Positions 1 through 7,392 of a stretch of DNA of 7,468 nt are shown in pieces. Source of the DNA: Deltaproteobacteria bacterium UBA4427 (lineage in GTDB: Bacteria; Myxococcota_A; UBA9160; UBA4427). Both the position numbers and the translations under genes were made by a program. The stretch spans positions 1 through 7,468 of the forward strand of contig DGPZ01000126.1 of assembly GCA_002390675.1 (NCBI GenBank), read 5' to 3'. Each line of letters begins with the position of its first letter. Positions within the stretch are counted from its first letter, which is position 1. A model generated the notes under the pieces. It made no database searches and was not told where the DNA came from. It saw only the letters and a program-made list of their open reading frames with translations.

Positions 1-41
1 CCTGCGACTAGGACTCGGATTGGTGATTCGGCCACTTTCAA
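1..41 (-). CDS. Start of a downstream gene, possibly a glycosyltransferase (partial, runs off left edge)
   Basis: Only the first 13 codons and part of the next are present. Reading from TTG at 41-39 gives LKVAESPIRVLVAG, and a second possible start is the GTG at 35-33, giving VAESPIRVLVAG. A perfect AGGAGG lies at 52-47, five bases before the TTG and eleven before the GTG, so the TTG is slightly preferred. A short polar lead followed by a hydrophobic beta strand ending in Gly (IRVLVAG) is typical of GT-B glycosyltransferases and other Rossmann-fold proteins; that is family knowledge, and the assignment is inference. A glycosyltransferase would suit the position after a flippase gene. The same frame is open back to the flippase stop, so the true start is not certain. 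There is too little sequence to assign a function firmly. Confidence 0.5.
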   Translation of the reverse strand, partial: MKVAESPIRVLVA

Positions 42-143
42 TAAACCCTCCTCTCGACCGATCGGTTCGAGAACAAATGCGCTCGCGAAGCCTGGAACTG
101 CGCGGGCGCTATCGACAATGAGTGGGCCACGCGGGCGGGCATA
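42..143 (-). other. Gap of 102 bases between the flippase and the next gene; two open frames, no hairpin seen
   Basis: This is the only gap above 20 bases between called genes. I see no clear terminator hairpin with a T-run. Two minus-strand frames are open across it. One starts at ATG 142-140, one base after the flippase TGA and preceded by GAGG at a spacing of six. It encodes 34 residues (beginning MPARVAHSLSIAPAQF) and ends at TGA 40-38, overlapping the TTG start of the next gene. The other is the frame shared by the flippase and the left-edge gene, open from the flippase stop to the left edge but with no ATG, GTG or TTG before 41. Either could be coding or chance; neither resembles a family I know. 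Confidence 0.3.
47..52 (-). promoter_or_regulatory. Strong Shine-Dalgarno sequence for the left-edge gene
   Basis: The minus strand reads GAGAGGAGGGTTTATTG across 55-39, with a full AGGAGG at 52-47. It is among the strongest ribosome binding sites in the window. It places a start at TTG 41-39 (spacing 5) or GTG 35-33 (spacing 11) and is the main reason for calling a gene there. Confidence 0.6.
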
Positions 144-1454
144 TCAAACCTCGGATGGTTCGAGTCGAGGCTCCGCCACGCGACAAATCAACACGACGCA
201 CACGGCCCAGAGAACCTGGCTAATTACCGTCGCGATCGCCGCACCGATGATTCCGTATTTGGGAATCAGCGTAAGGTTTGCTCCTATGTTGATCGCCGCT
301 GCGACCGCGGACGCCGAAAAATTTGCCCGAACGAATCCCTTCGCGACGAGGGACCGACCGTGAATAGCACCCGACGCCCAGGCAACCTGACCGATCAACA
401 ACAACAGCAGCGGTGCGACGGACGGTTCGTAGTCCGCTCCGAAAGTGAGCGGAACGAAGACGGGAGCAGCCAAAGCAATTGCGAGGCTGGTGCCGCCCGC
501 AAGTAAGAGCATATTCCGTCGCATGCGTCTGACAGTCGCAGCGAAGAACATCGAAGAATCTGCACTTCGAACAAGGGACGGGAAAGTCGCATCGGCGTAG
601 GCAACAGCCGGAATGCGGGCAACACGCTGCAATACGACGGCCAGTCCGTAGATACCCGTTAGTTGTGCATCCTGGGTGAGGGCCGAAATGCAGAAGACGT
701 CAGCCGCCGTCAGCACGTATCCCATCACCCCTGTAAAGACACTCCATACGCCAAAGTTCATGAGCTCGCCGCGACTCACAGGGGACGCAACCCGGCGTTC
801 CGGCCTAATGGCTTGGAGTCGAATCACCGAGTTCATCATTCCAACGACGAGTCCAGCGAGACTCCCGTACACGAAGCCTTCGAATCCGTAGAGAACCGCG
901 CCGGCGACTGCGCCGAGAAAGACTGCGGCACGATTCAAAAACTCGAGGACGGCCTTCTCTCGCATGCGCTCGCGCGACTGCAGATACTTCGTATTCAGTA
1001 GAAAAAGAACCGACGCGGGCAGACCGAGGGCCATAAGCGGCATCCAATCTCCCGCAAGTCGATCAAAAACCCAGAGCGGGGAGTAAGTGATGCTCACAAT
1101 CAAAAGTGAAACGGCAAGCGACGCAGCAAGAATGAGGGGGAGGCCGATCCGGTAGACGGCCCAGGCTCTTTCATTGTCGTCTTGCGCTGAGGCATGTCGC
1201 AGGACAGCCACCGTCATGCCCATTGCTCCGAAGAGCTGACCGAAACCCATTGTCGCATTCACGATAGAGATATGACCGAAGCCCTCCGAACCGAGAACCC
1301 TCGCTAGGACGAGATTCTGGACGAAGCCCATTACCATCACGAGCCCCATTGACGTGCTCAAATCGAAGAGTCCGATCGACGACGCGCGCTTCGCTGCTCC
1401 CCGTACCTTTACGGCGATCGTCCCGTCGCCGGAGGCGTTGTCGTTCGGACTCAC
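144..1454 (-). CDS. Polysaccharide flippase (Wzx/MATE-like, polysaccharide biosynthesis protein family)
   Basis: This 436-residue integral membrane protein probably flips a lipid-linked oligosaccharide unit across the cytoplasmic membrane for polymerisation or ligation. About twelve hydrophobic segments are visible, roughly at residues 29-52, 62-84, 103-126, 134-153, 174-190, 194-212, 232-256, 264-285, 314-336, 343-365, 377-399 and 404-426. Family hallmarks are the N-terminal ARVLGSEGFG (51-60), the loop LTFGADYEPSVAPLL (336-350) and the C-terminal NLTLIPKYGIIGAAIAT (393-409). Length fits the family. The start is GTG at 1454-1452, which overlaps the sulfotransferase stop as GTGA. The Shine-Dalgarno is poor (GAGG eleven bases upstream), so translation is probably coupled to the gene before it. 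The next Met (residue 36) would cut into the first membrane segment. The family is secure; whether it is Wzx of O-antigen, capsule or exopolysaccharide cannot be told, so no symbol is given. Confidence 0.9.
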   Translation of the reverse strand: MSPNDNASGDGTIAVKVRGAAKRASSIGLFDLSTSMGLVMVMGFVQNLVLARVLGSEGFGHISIVNATMGFGQLFGAMGMTVAVLRHASAQDDNERAWAVYRIGLPLILAASLAVSLLIVSITYSPLWVFDRLAGDWMPLMALGLPASVLFLLNTKYLQSRERMREKAVLEFLNRAAVFLGAVAGAVLYGFEGFVYGSLAGLVVGMMNSVIRLQAIRPERRVASPVSRGELMNFGVWSVFTGVMGYVLTAADVFCISALTQDAQLTGIYGLAVVLQRVARIPAVAYADATFPSLVRSADSSMFFAATVRRMRRNMLLLAGGTSLAIALAAPVFVPLTFGADYEPSVAPLLLLLIGQVAWASGAIHGRSLVAKGFVRANFSASAVAAAINIGANLTLIPKYGIIGAAIATVISQVLWAVCVVLICRVAEPRLEPSEV

Positions 1455-2341
1455 CTGCGGGTCGGCCTCGGCCTATCGTGCTTTGCGTGCAACACGGGCT
1501 CAATCAATTCTTTCGCGACCTTGATCAAGGGCCACATCAAACGCGCCCTCCAGCGCGGAAACTGAAAACCGACGTTCGCATCTCGCAGGATGACAAGCTC
1601 CTGTTCGAGGTCCCCCGGGTACGCGCGATGCTGTTGCGCGAAGATTGTCTCCCTACCGTATTCGATGAGCTCAAGATCCAGGGCATTCGCATCCTCAACT
1701 GCCAGCCGCTGCTTCGCAGAAAGATCGTCGAATCTAATGAGGTCGGCCTCTTTCAGCGCATTTTCGCGCTCGTACTGCACCGATAAGTCAGGTCGACCGA
1801 GCGCGTGACGCCAAAGTAGTAGCGACTCATCGAATCGGTCCGTGAGGCCAACGAAGTCGAAGTCCTCATCAAGGGCACGCTTCGCCTCGTCGAGGTCGAA
1901 GCCGCCCGAATAACGCTTGGTGTGATAATTCGCGAAGCGCTTCTCCGCGACAAACTCATCGATCGTCCAAGGTATGCCCATGCGCACACGCTGGTAGTTA
2001 AAATGCGACATGTAGCGCGCAATTGGGTCGCGAAGAAATGTGAAACGCAGAACCTCTCGCCCGCCTAAGTGCTCATTTGAGTGCCTATTTAGGTGCGAAT
2101 CCAAGCGCGGGCCAACGTTCCACGATCGCGTCGTATGCCCGCCCACACCCGCGAGACCTGGCAACCATCGACAAAGGGCCGAGAGTTCCTCCCGCTGGAC
2201 CGCATTCTCCGGCTCGTTCGCCCAGCACCACCACGGTCGAAGCGCCAGATAGCGCGGGAACATATTCTGCAGGATGCGGTGAAGCGTGGTTCCGCCTGCG
2301 CGCTCGACATGAACGAAGTAGACGAACTTGCTCTGACTCAT
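1451..2341 (-). CDS. Sulfotransferase family protein (PAPS-dependent, carbohydrate-type)
   Basis: This enzyme of about 296 residues is expected to transfer sulfate from PAPS to a hydroxyl, most likely on a sugar. The 5'-phosphosulfate loop is visible near the N-terminus as FVHVERAGGTTLHRIL (residues 9-24), matching the HxxKTGGTS-type loop of the Sulfotransfer_2-like families, though with Arg where Lys is usual. The 3'-phosphate site is FLRDPIARYMSHF (102-114), with Arg104 and Ser112 in the expected places. No signal peptide or membrane segment is seen, so it is probably cytoplasmic. I chose ATG 2341-2339, which gives MSQSKFVYFVHV and puts the loop at the usual distance from the N-terminus. 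The frame is open further upstream, but that part overlaps the previous gene and is low-complexity Arg-rich sequence. A GTG at 2365-2363 is a fallback. No good Shine-Dalgarno precedes either start; the previous stop is 16 bases away. No PAPS-synthesis gene is in the window. Confidence 0.85.
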   Translation of the reverse strand: MSQSKFVYFVHVERAGGTTLHRILQNMFPRYLALRPWWCWANEPENAVQREELSALCRWLPGLAGVGGHTTRSWNVGPRLDSHLNRHSNEHLGGREVLRFTFLRDPIARYMSHFNYQRVRMGIPWTIDEFVAEKRFANYHTKRYSGGFDLDEAKRALDEDFDFVGLTDRFDESLLLWRHALGRPDLSVQYERENALKEADLIRFDDLSAKQRLAVEDANALDLELIEYGRETIFAQQHRAYPGDLEQELVILRDANVGFQFPRWRARLMWPLIKVAKELIEPVLHAKHDRPRPTRR

Positions 2342-2357
2342 GACGAGAAAACCATAC

Positions 2358-4508
2358 TCAGGCACCCACCGGCTCGGCGGCTCCGCTTCGGATCGAGTCT
2401 TCGATCGCCTGCGTTGCTCGCGATACCTGGATAATTTCGTGGAGCGAAATCGGGGCTGGCCCACCGGACCTCACCGCGGCGATCGTTGCTCGAACTGCTT
2501 GATCCTGGCCCTTGTCCTGATTGAGACCCTTGACCCGCTTGCCGTCAGGCAATTCGGATAGTCGATAATTGTCACAGCGCGCGCTCCGACCGTCGCAGTG
2601 CACCTCAAAGCGCTCCTTGGGAAGCTCCGTGCTCGCGTTCGCGAGATAGCTCACACTCGCGGTCGAACCGTCCGGGTAGGCGAGTAAAAACATGGTCGAG
2701 TCGTCCGTCAGAGGGTCGTTCCCTAGACGCCGGGCGAAGACGCTATTAGGCGTCGCGCCGACAACGAAAGAACAAAGATCGACGAAATGACAGGCTTCTC
2801 CAATAAGGCGTCCTCCGCCGACGGTCGAATCCGTGATCCACGTGCCAGTCGGCGGCGGCCCCGCAGCAACTGTGTACTGAATGAACATGGGCCCTGTACG
2901 TTTGGCGAACGCCTCGGCGATCGCGACGGCATGGCTCGAAAAACGACGATTGAAACCGACCATCAAAAACACGTCGGGTCGCGCCGCCGCAGCCGCGACC
3001 TGATCGATTTCTTCTACTGTTAGGCCGATCGGTTTTTCTAGCCAGACGGCCTTACCTGCATCCATGGCCTCTATTGCATAGCGCGCGTGCGTATCGTGTT
3101 GCGTCGTAACGAACGCCAAATCAACAGAGTCGTCCCACAAAGCAGCAGCTACGTCCGTCCCACAAACCGAGAAGCCGAATCGCTCACCTGTCGCCTGGGC
3201 AGACGGGCCCGTAGTGGTGACGATTGACTGCATTCGGGCGTCGTCGACACGGGCAAGAGCCGGCAGGAGAACGCCCTTCGCGTAGTTCCCTGCACCAATA
3301 AAGGCGACACCGACCTCGGTTTCGGCCTTCTTCCGAGGCTTCGTATTCGCGGTCGCAGAGAGATCGCGTGTGCGGCGATCGTCGATATGCTCGCCGTACT
3401 TGAAAATGGCTGCAAGCGCTGGCCGTTCCCCCTTCGCCAAACGTTCGTAGCTCTCCGTCGCAGCATCGAAATCGACAAGATCGATATCCATACTCATCGG
3501 GTCGATCGATCCGCGGGCTGCGAGTTCGAGAAAGGCCTGCAAATTTCGTTGCTCGGTCCAGCGAGCGTACGCAATCGGGTAGTCAAGCCCGAGCTCCTCA
3601 TATTTTCGATCGTAGCGTCCCGGTCCGTATGACATGCTCATGCGGAGTTCGAGTTCCTTTGCATAAAACGCGTTCCGATCGAGGTCCATCGCTGTGGCGC
3701 CGACTGCAACGATCCGTCCACGGTGCCGGCAGAGTTCGACGCTCAACTCGATGGGCGCGGAGCTGTTCGAAGCCGCGGTCACGATCGCTATGTCCACGCC
3801 GTGACCACCCGTCGCGTTCGCCAGAATCGGCATATGATCGACGGTCGGCGCCCCTCCCCAATCCATGCCAAGTGCCATCGCTTGTTCGACGCGGTTCTGA
3901 TCCAAATCAATACCGTAGACGCGGCACCCGTTCGCCAGCAGAAGCTGAACCGTGAGCTGCCCGATGAGCCCGAGCCCGATCACGGCGACAACTTCGCCAA
4001 GCGTCGGGTCAGCCACACGCAGACCTTGCATGGCGATTGCGCCGAGCGTCGCGAAAGCAGCGCGGTCAAGTGAGAGTGCGGCTGGAACGTGCGCTGTCAG
4101 ATTCTCAGGGACCACAACGAGTTCCGCATGATTGGCGTACCCCGCGCCCGCACAAGCAACCCGATCGCCCGGACACAATGTCGTAACGCCCTGACCGACG
4201 GACACCACGGTTCCGGCAGTTGCGTAACCAAGCGGCTGAGGTGCATCGAGTCGATTTACGACTGTTCGATACGTGGGAAGCGGTCCGTCTTGCTGCAGCT
4301 TGCGGACGACCTGTTTGACGAGCTCGGGACGGCTTCGCGCTTTGCCGAGAAGCGATTTTCGAGCAAAGTCCATCGCCATCTTCTCCGTTCCCGGAGACAT
4401 CACGGAGTACGCATTCCGGACGAGGACGAAGCCCGCGCCGACTGCAGGCGCTGGGACATCGACGATTTCGAGAGAACCGCTTCGCGCATTTTGCAGAATC
4501 TGTTTCAT
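2358..4508 (-). CDS. Bi-domain oxidoreductase: zinc-type dehydrogenase-like domain fused to Gfo/Idh/MocA domain
   Basis: This 716-residue protein is two NAD(P)-dependent oxidoreductases in one chain. Residues 1-370 form a medium-chain dehydrogenase domain, with Rossmann motif VIGLGLIG (176-183) followed by the acidic strand end GIDLD (199-203). Residues 399-716 form a Gfo/Idh/MocA domain, with VAFIGAGNYAKG (401-412), EKP (491-493), and GGGRLIGEACHFVD (564-577), where His574 and Asp577 fit the family's active-site positions. A charged linker (about 371-398) joins them. The first domain lacks the usual zinc ligands: the GxCGTD region reads YSVMSPGTE (34-42), the GHE region reads LGYATAG (93-99), and the structural four-Cys lobe is absent. 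The fused architecture is known from polysaccharide clusters; its substrate is not known to me. The start is ATG 4508-4506, overlapping the DUF362 stop as ATGA, with GGAG at 4520-4517. It probably acts on a nucleotide sugar or an activated sugar intermediate (inference). Confidence 0.9.
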   Translation of the reverse strand: MKQILQNARSGSLEIVDVPAPAVGAGFVLVRNAYSVMSPGTEKMAMDFARKSLLGKARSRPELVKQVVRKLQQDGPLPTYRTVVNRLDAPQPLGYATAGTVVSVGQGVTTLCPGDRVACAGAGYANHAELVVVPENLTAHVPAALSLDRAAFATLGAIAMQGLRVADPTLGEVVAVIGLGLIGQLTVQLLLANGCRVYGIDLDQNRVEQAMALGMDWGGAPTVDHMPILANATGGHGVDIAIVTAASNSSAPIELSVELCRHRGRIVAVGATAMDLDRNAFYAKELELRMSMSYGPGRYDRKYEELGLDYPIAYARWTEQRNLQAFLELAARGSIDPMSMDIDLVDFDAATESYERLAKGERPALAAIFKYGEHIDDRRTRDLSATANTKPRKKAETEVGVAFIGAGNYAKGVLLPALARVDDARMQSIVTTTGPSAQATGERFGFSVCGTDVAAALWDDSVDLAFVTTQHDTHARYAIEAMDAGKAVWLEKPIGLTVEEIDQVAAAAARPDVFLMVGFNRRFSSHAVAIAEAFAKRTGPMFIQYTVAAGPPPTGTWITDSTVGGGRLIGEACHFVDLCSFVVGATPNSVFARRLGNDPLTDDSTMFLLAYPDGSTASVSYLANASTELPKERFEVHCDGRSARCDNYRLSELPDGKRVKGLNQDKGQDQAVRATIAAVRSGGPAPISLHEIIQVSRATQAIEDSIRSGAAEPVGA

Positions 4509-6001
4509 TGATCCTTCTCCGCTCGCTCGATATGGCCGACCCAGCCGGCATGCGGTTCGAATACTTTCTCTGCCGTAATTTCATCGAGGCTTCTCATGTT
4601 CAGCTCTTGGGCTCCCGCGCGAAGCTCAGCAACTTCGACATCTTCGGCGTCGCGCACAAGCGTGATGCGCTGACCTTCATCGCGCATCGGACCCACGAGC
4701 TTCTCGATCTTGCGTTCATCGAAGCCCATCAAACGAACGGCGACCAGGTCGACAGCGACGGGATCCGTACTTGCGAGCACCGCGCCCAAGCGGACGTCGG
4801 TAGGGGCAAGTGGGCCCTCTCCTTCCCCCGCCAATACTCCATCGATAATTGTCAGCACCGTTCGAACGGGGGCATCAGCACCAAGATTTAAGCCATCCTT
4901 ATCGCTGTAATAGAGGCATCGATTCAGGTCACAGCACATGCGCCACGTCGTGCGGTTCCCGTGCCAGTTGCCACTGCGAATGAACTGGTCGCCGCGCGTC
5001 GCCGTTTCAATCTGCCGGTACACCTGAATCAACTTAAGCGCGCGGCCCTTGGCAAGCAGCGGACGTGCTATCTCCGTCGCTCGGCTACGCACTCGATCGA
5101 TGAGTCGACTGTTCGGAAACTCGTCTCCCCCATCATCAACAGACCCCAGGCTGTGGTGCGGAAGCCAGTTCTTGTCACCATTGATGCCAACGAGATTCTT
5201 GATCGCGAGCGTGACGCCCGTCTTCTTATGCGTTTTGAGCTTCGGCAAATTGATGACAAGGTCCGCAGAGAGAACCGTCTCCGACAGCAAGTAGGCGTTT
5301 CGGCCATTCTTGTGATGCTCGGCCGTTGGCCCCGCATCGTAGTCCGCTCCCCTGAAGCGATTCGGATCGAGGCCTGAACCCGTAAAGAAGCTCTCTTCGC
5401 CGAGATCCACCGCCCGGTACCCAAGCGGATCACCTGGCAAAGGTCGCCGGTCTACGATCACGCCATCACGCATGATCACGGCTTCGCGCCGCAGGTCGAT
5501 CACTTCGAACTCTCGGTTGAGTACCCGATCGTATTCCAGCCTAATTTTATCAAGTCCCGCAATTTCGCGAATTTGCTCGAAGTCGCAGTCCATTTGCGGG
5601 GCTTCGGCGATCGCGACGCTGCCATCGGCACCCGCGGCGATCATCGCGTAGTCGGCGACCGCTCGAATCACGGCGCCGTGGGTAATTACGCTCCCAACCG
5701 TGCCACCACGACCGTCGTCCGCCGGATTCCAATGTCGAATCAAATTGGGCTTGAGGATGATTCGCCGTCCGGGAGAGACGAGATCCCCGATTGGGTTCCA
5801 ATCCGCGGTTCCGTAGCGCTGTGCGTCGAGGCCAAGACCATAGAGCGCCGCACGAACCGCGGCATAGACCTCGTTATGGGGCCCGATGCCGGCCGAGTCG
5901 CCTAGCAGGCGATTCACCTCGGGATAGTTCTTGCCTGGACCCCAAGGCGCCGAGATTCCGTCATAGGTGGGCTCACAACGTGCCAATCCAACTCGAACCA
6001 T
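4505..6001 (-). CDS. DUF362 domain-containing protein, role in glycan cluster unknown
   Basis: This protein of 498 residues matches DUF362 by its central signature LPKLKTHKKTGVTLAIKN (252-269), followed by LVGINGDKNWLPHH. Supporting elements are IILKPNLIRHW (81-91), IIDGVLAGEGEGPL (385-398) and GAVLASTDPVAVDL (406-419). Some DUF362 proteins carry a ferredoxin-like cluster domain, but here there is no CxxCxxC. The only cysteines are at 9, 139, 356, 357 and 362; the MCCDLNRC group (355-362) is the one notable cluster. No signal peptide or membrane segment is seen. The start is ATG 6001-5999, sharing one base with the ligase stop (TAATG), with GGAGG at 6014-6010 eight bases upstream. The biochemical function of DUF362 is not established as far as I know. 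Its tight placement between an acyl-activating ligase and a fused oxidoreductase suggests it works on the same intermediate (inference). Confidence 0.88.
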   Translation of the reverse strand: MVRVGLARCEPTYDGISAPWGPGKNYPEVNRLLGDSAGIGPHNEVYAAVRAALYGLGLDAQRYGTADWNPIGDLVSPGRRIILKPNLIRHWNPADDGRGGTVGSVITHGAVIRAVADYAMIAAGADGSVAIAEAPQMDCDFEQIREIAGLDKIRLEYDRVLNREFEVIDLRREAVIMRDGVIVDRRPLPGDPLGYRAVDLGEESFFTGSGLDPNRFRGADYDAGPTAEHHKNGRNAYLLSETVLSADLVINLPKLKTHKKTGVTLAIKNLVGINGDKNWLPHHSLGSVDDGGDEFPNSRLIDRVRSRATEIARPLLAKGRALKLIQVYRQIETATRGDQFIRSGNWHGNRTTWRMCCDLNRCLYYSDKDGLNLGADAPVRTVLTIIDGVLAGEGEGPLAPTDVRLGAVLASTDPVAVDLVAVRLMGFDERKIEKLVGPMRDEGQRITLVRDAEDVEVAELRAGAQELNMRSLDEITAEKVFEPHAGWVGHIERAEKDQ

Positions 6002-7392
6002 TACCCGTTCCTCCCCACACGAGACTTGACTGCGCGGAATTTACCATTCGCCTCACGAGGAATCTCGTCGACGAAGTTCAGATCGATCCGAATGTCATTC
6101 CCGAGTCGAGATCGAATTTCTCGAAGCAGTTTCGCTTCTGAGTCATCGCTAAAGCTCGGCTGACGAATCAAACGTACTTCGATTGCGTCCGCCTCGTCCT
6201 GAAGGATCTGAGCCTCCGCGATGTCTCTCTGCTCTTTGAAAATGTGATCCAGACGACCGATCCATCGGCCGTCCGGTGTGACCACGTAATCTTCGACACG
6301 ACCATCTACATCGAGAAAGACGTCGCCGGGCCGGCCGCATGCACACGACTGCTTCGAACGCGTCCCTACATCGCCGATCTTGTAGCGAATGAGGGGGGTC
6401 GCATCGTTGGCGAACCCGGTAACGACGAGTGGCCCACGAACCCATTCGTCGGTTTCTTCTTCGACCTCGACTTCAACGATGCCAAACTCCATGTCTACAT
6501 GAAGGTGGCCCTCCCGACAACCGGTCATCGAAACCGCAAGCTCGCTCGCGCCGTAGCGGTCGAGAATCGGAGCATTGAAGGCCGTCGTGATCACTTCGGC
6601 ATGAAATGCGAGGAGCGATTCAGAAGAGGGCAGGACCGCTTTGAACTTCCCTTTCGGTAGCGGTCGACCTTGCTCAAGCATTGCTCGCCCGAGCAGGTAG
6701 AACGAAGACGGATACCCCTGAATGTACGTCGCGGCCGTTTCGTGGATCGCGTCTACGTATGCGGGCAGATTATCAACGGACATATGGTAGAGGGAGAACA
6801 AGGTCTGTTTCGCCCAGGAATTTCGCCTCCAAAATGGCGCTTTTATCTGATTGAGCGGAACAATCGATCGTCCGCCTAACGTCAAATGAGGGTCGCCCAA
6901 CTGTATTCCGTGATGAACGCGAAGACGCCATACGGCCACGAATTCCTCCGCTACCGCCTCCCGCGTGTACCAAAGGGGGAGCGCCATCCCCGTCGTCCCA
7001 CTCGTCTTGCCCTTAATCAGCGTCGTGTGGTCGATCGCTTTGGACAAAAATAATTCTGGCGCGTCTCGATAGACGGTCTTTTCGAGAACCGGGAACGCGT
7101 CGAGGATTTTTTCGATCCCAGTGACCGGATCGGAATCCGCAACTGGCGGTGGTACATCGAGACTCGCATAGTGGGGCACTGCCTCCCGCGCACGCTCGAC
7201 GAGCGAGATCAATCGCGCTTGTTGCAATGACCGAAGGGCCTCCTCCGAGCTCCAGCCCGACTCCATCCAACTCGCGAGGGTCTGATGAAAATACGGCGTG
7301 TACCGCATCCGCGCGCGCTGCCAGCCGGCGTAGGTGCAGGCAAGGTTTTGAAGCGGGATGGGAAGTGCGCCGTACAGTGAGTCACCGTTCAT
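6001..7392 (-). CDS. PaaK/CapK-type adenylate-forming ligase (phenylacetate-CoA ligase family)
   Basis: This 463-residue member of the AMP-forming ligase superfamily would activate a carboxylic acid with ATP to an acyl-adenylate and pass it on to CoA or another acceptor. Visible motifs are the nucleotide loop KGKTSGTTG (127-135), DRYGASE (278-284), RYKIGDVG (336-343), the hinge region DGRVEDYV (363-370) and the C-terminal EANGKFR (447-453), where Lys451 is the likely catalytic lysine. Cys291, His296 or His298, and the CACG pair Cys350/Cys352 resemble a metal-binding group seen in PaaK-type ligases (inference). The N-terminal 120 residues are divergent, as in the CapK branch found in capsule clusters rather than true phenylacetate degradation; no aromatic-degradation gene is nearby. 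The start is ATG 7392-7390 with AAGGA at 7403-7399, six bases upstream. The substrate is unknown; activation of an acyl group destined for a sugar is a reasonable inference. Confidence 0.88.
   Translation of the reverse strand: MNGDSLYGALPIPLQNLACTYAGWQRARMRYTPYFHQTLASWMESGWSSEEALRSLQQARLISLVERAREAVPHYASLDVPPPVADSDPVTGIEKILDAFPVLEKTVYRDAPELFLSKAIDHTTLIKGKTSGTTGMALPLWYTREAVAEEFVAVWRLRVHHGIQLGDPHLTLGGRSIVPLNQIKAPFWRRNSWAKQTLFSLYHMSVDNLPAYVDAIHETAATYIQGYPSSFYLLGRAMLEQGRPLPKGKFKAVLPSSESLLAFHAEVITTAFNAPILDRYGASELAVSMTGCREGHLHVDMEFGIVEVEVEEETDEWVRGPLVVTGFANDATPLIRYKIGDVGTRSKQSCACGRPGDVFLDVDGRVEDYVVTPDGRWIGRLDHIFKEQRDIAEAQILQDEADAIEVRLIRQPSFSDDSEAKLLREIRSRLGNDIRIDLNFVDEIPREANGKFRAVKSRVGRNG

Noticed and set aside
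1349..1786. Plus-strand open frame of 145 codons antisense to the flippase start and sulfotransferase end
   Set aside because: It lies opposite two well-supported genes, is Arg/Ser-rich with no recognisable motif, and looks like a shadow frame of GC-rich coding DNA.
2342..2464. N-terminal extension of the sulfotransferase frame back to ATG 2464
   Set aside because: The extra 41 residues are Arg/Ser-rich, overlap the end of the oxidoreductase by more than 100 bases, and precede the normal N-terminus of the fold.
4089..4511. Plus-strand open frame of 140 codons antisense to the oxidoreductase N-terminus
   Set aside because: The minus-strand frame carries clear dehydrogenase motifs here; the plus frame shows no domain and no ribosome binding site worth noting.
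4105..4584. Minus-strand open frame of 159 codons overlapping the DUF362 end and the oxidoreductase start
   Set aside because: It is out of frame with both genes, Arg/Ser/Cys-rich and without motifs, so a frame shadow.
6001..7392. Reading the ligase as a phenylacetate-degradation enzyme (paaK)
   Set aside because: The family fits, but no aromatic catabolism gene is present and the neighbours are glycan genes, so a CapK-like role is more likely and no symbol is assigned.
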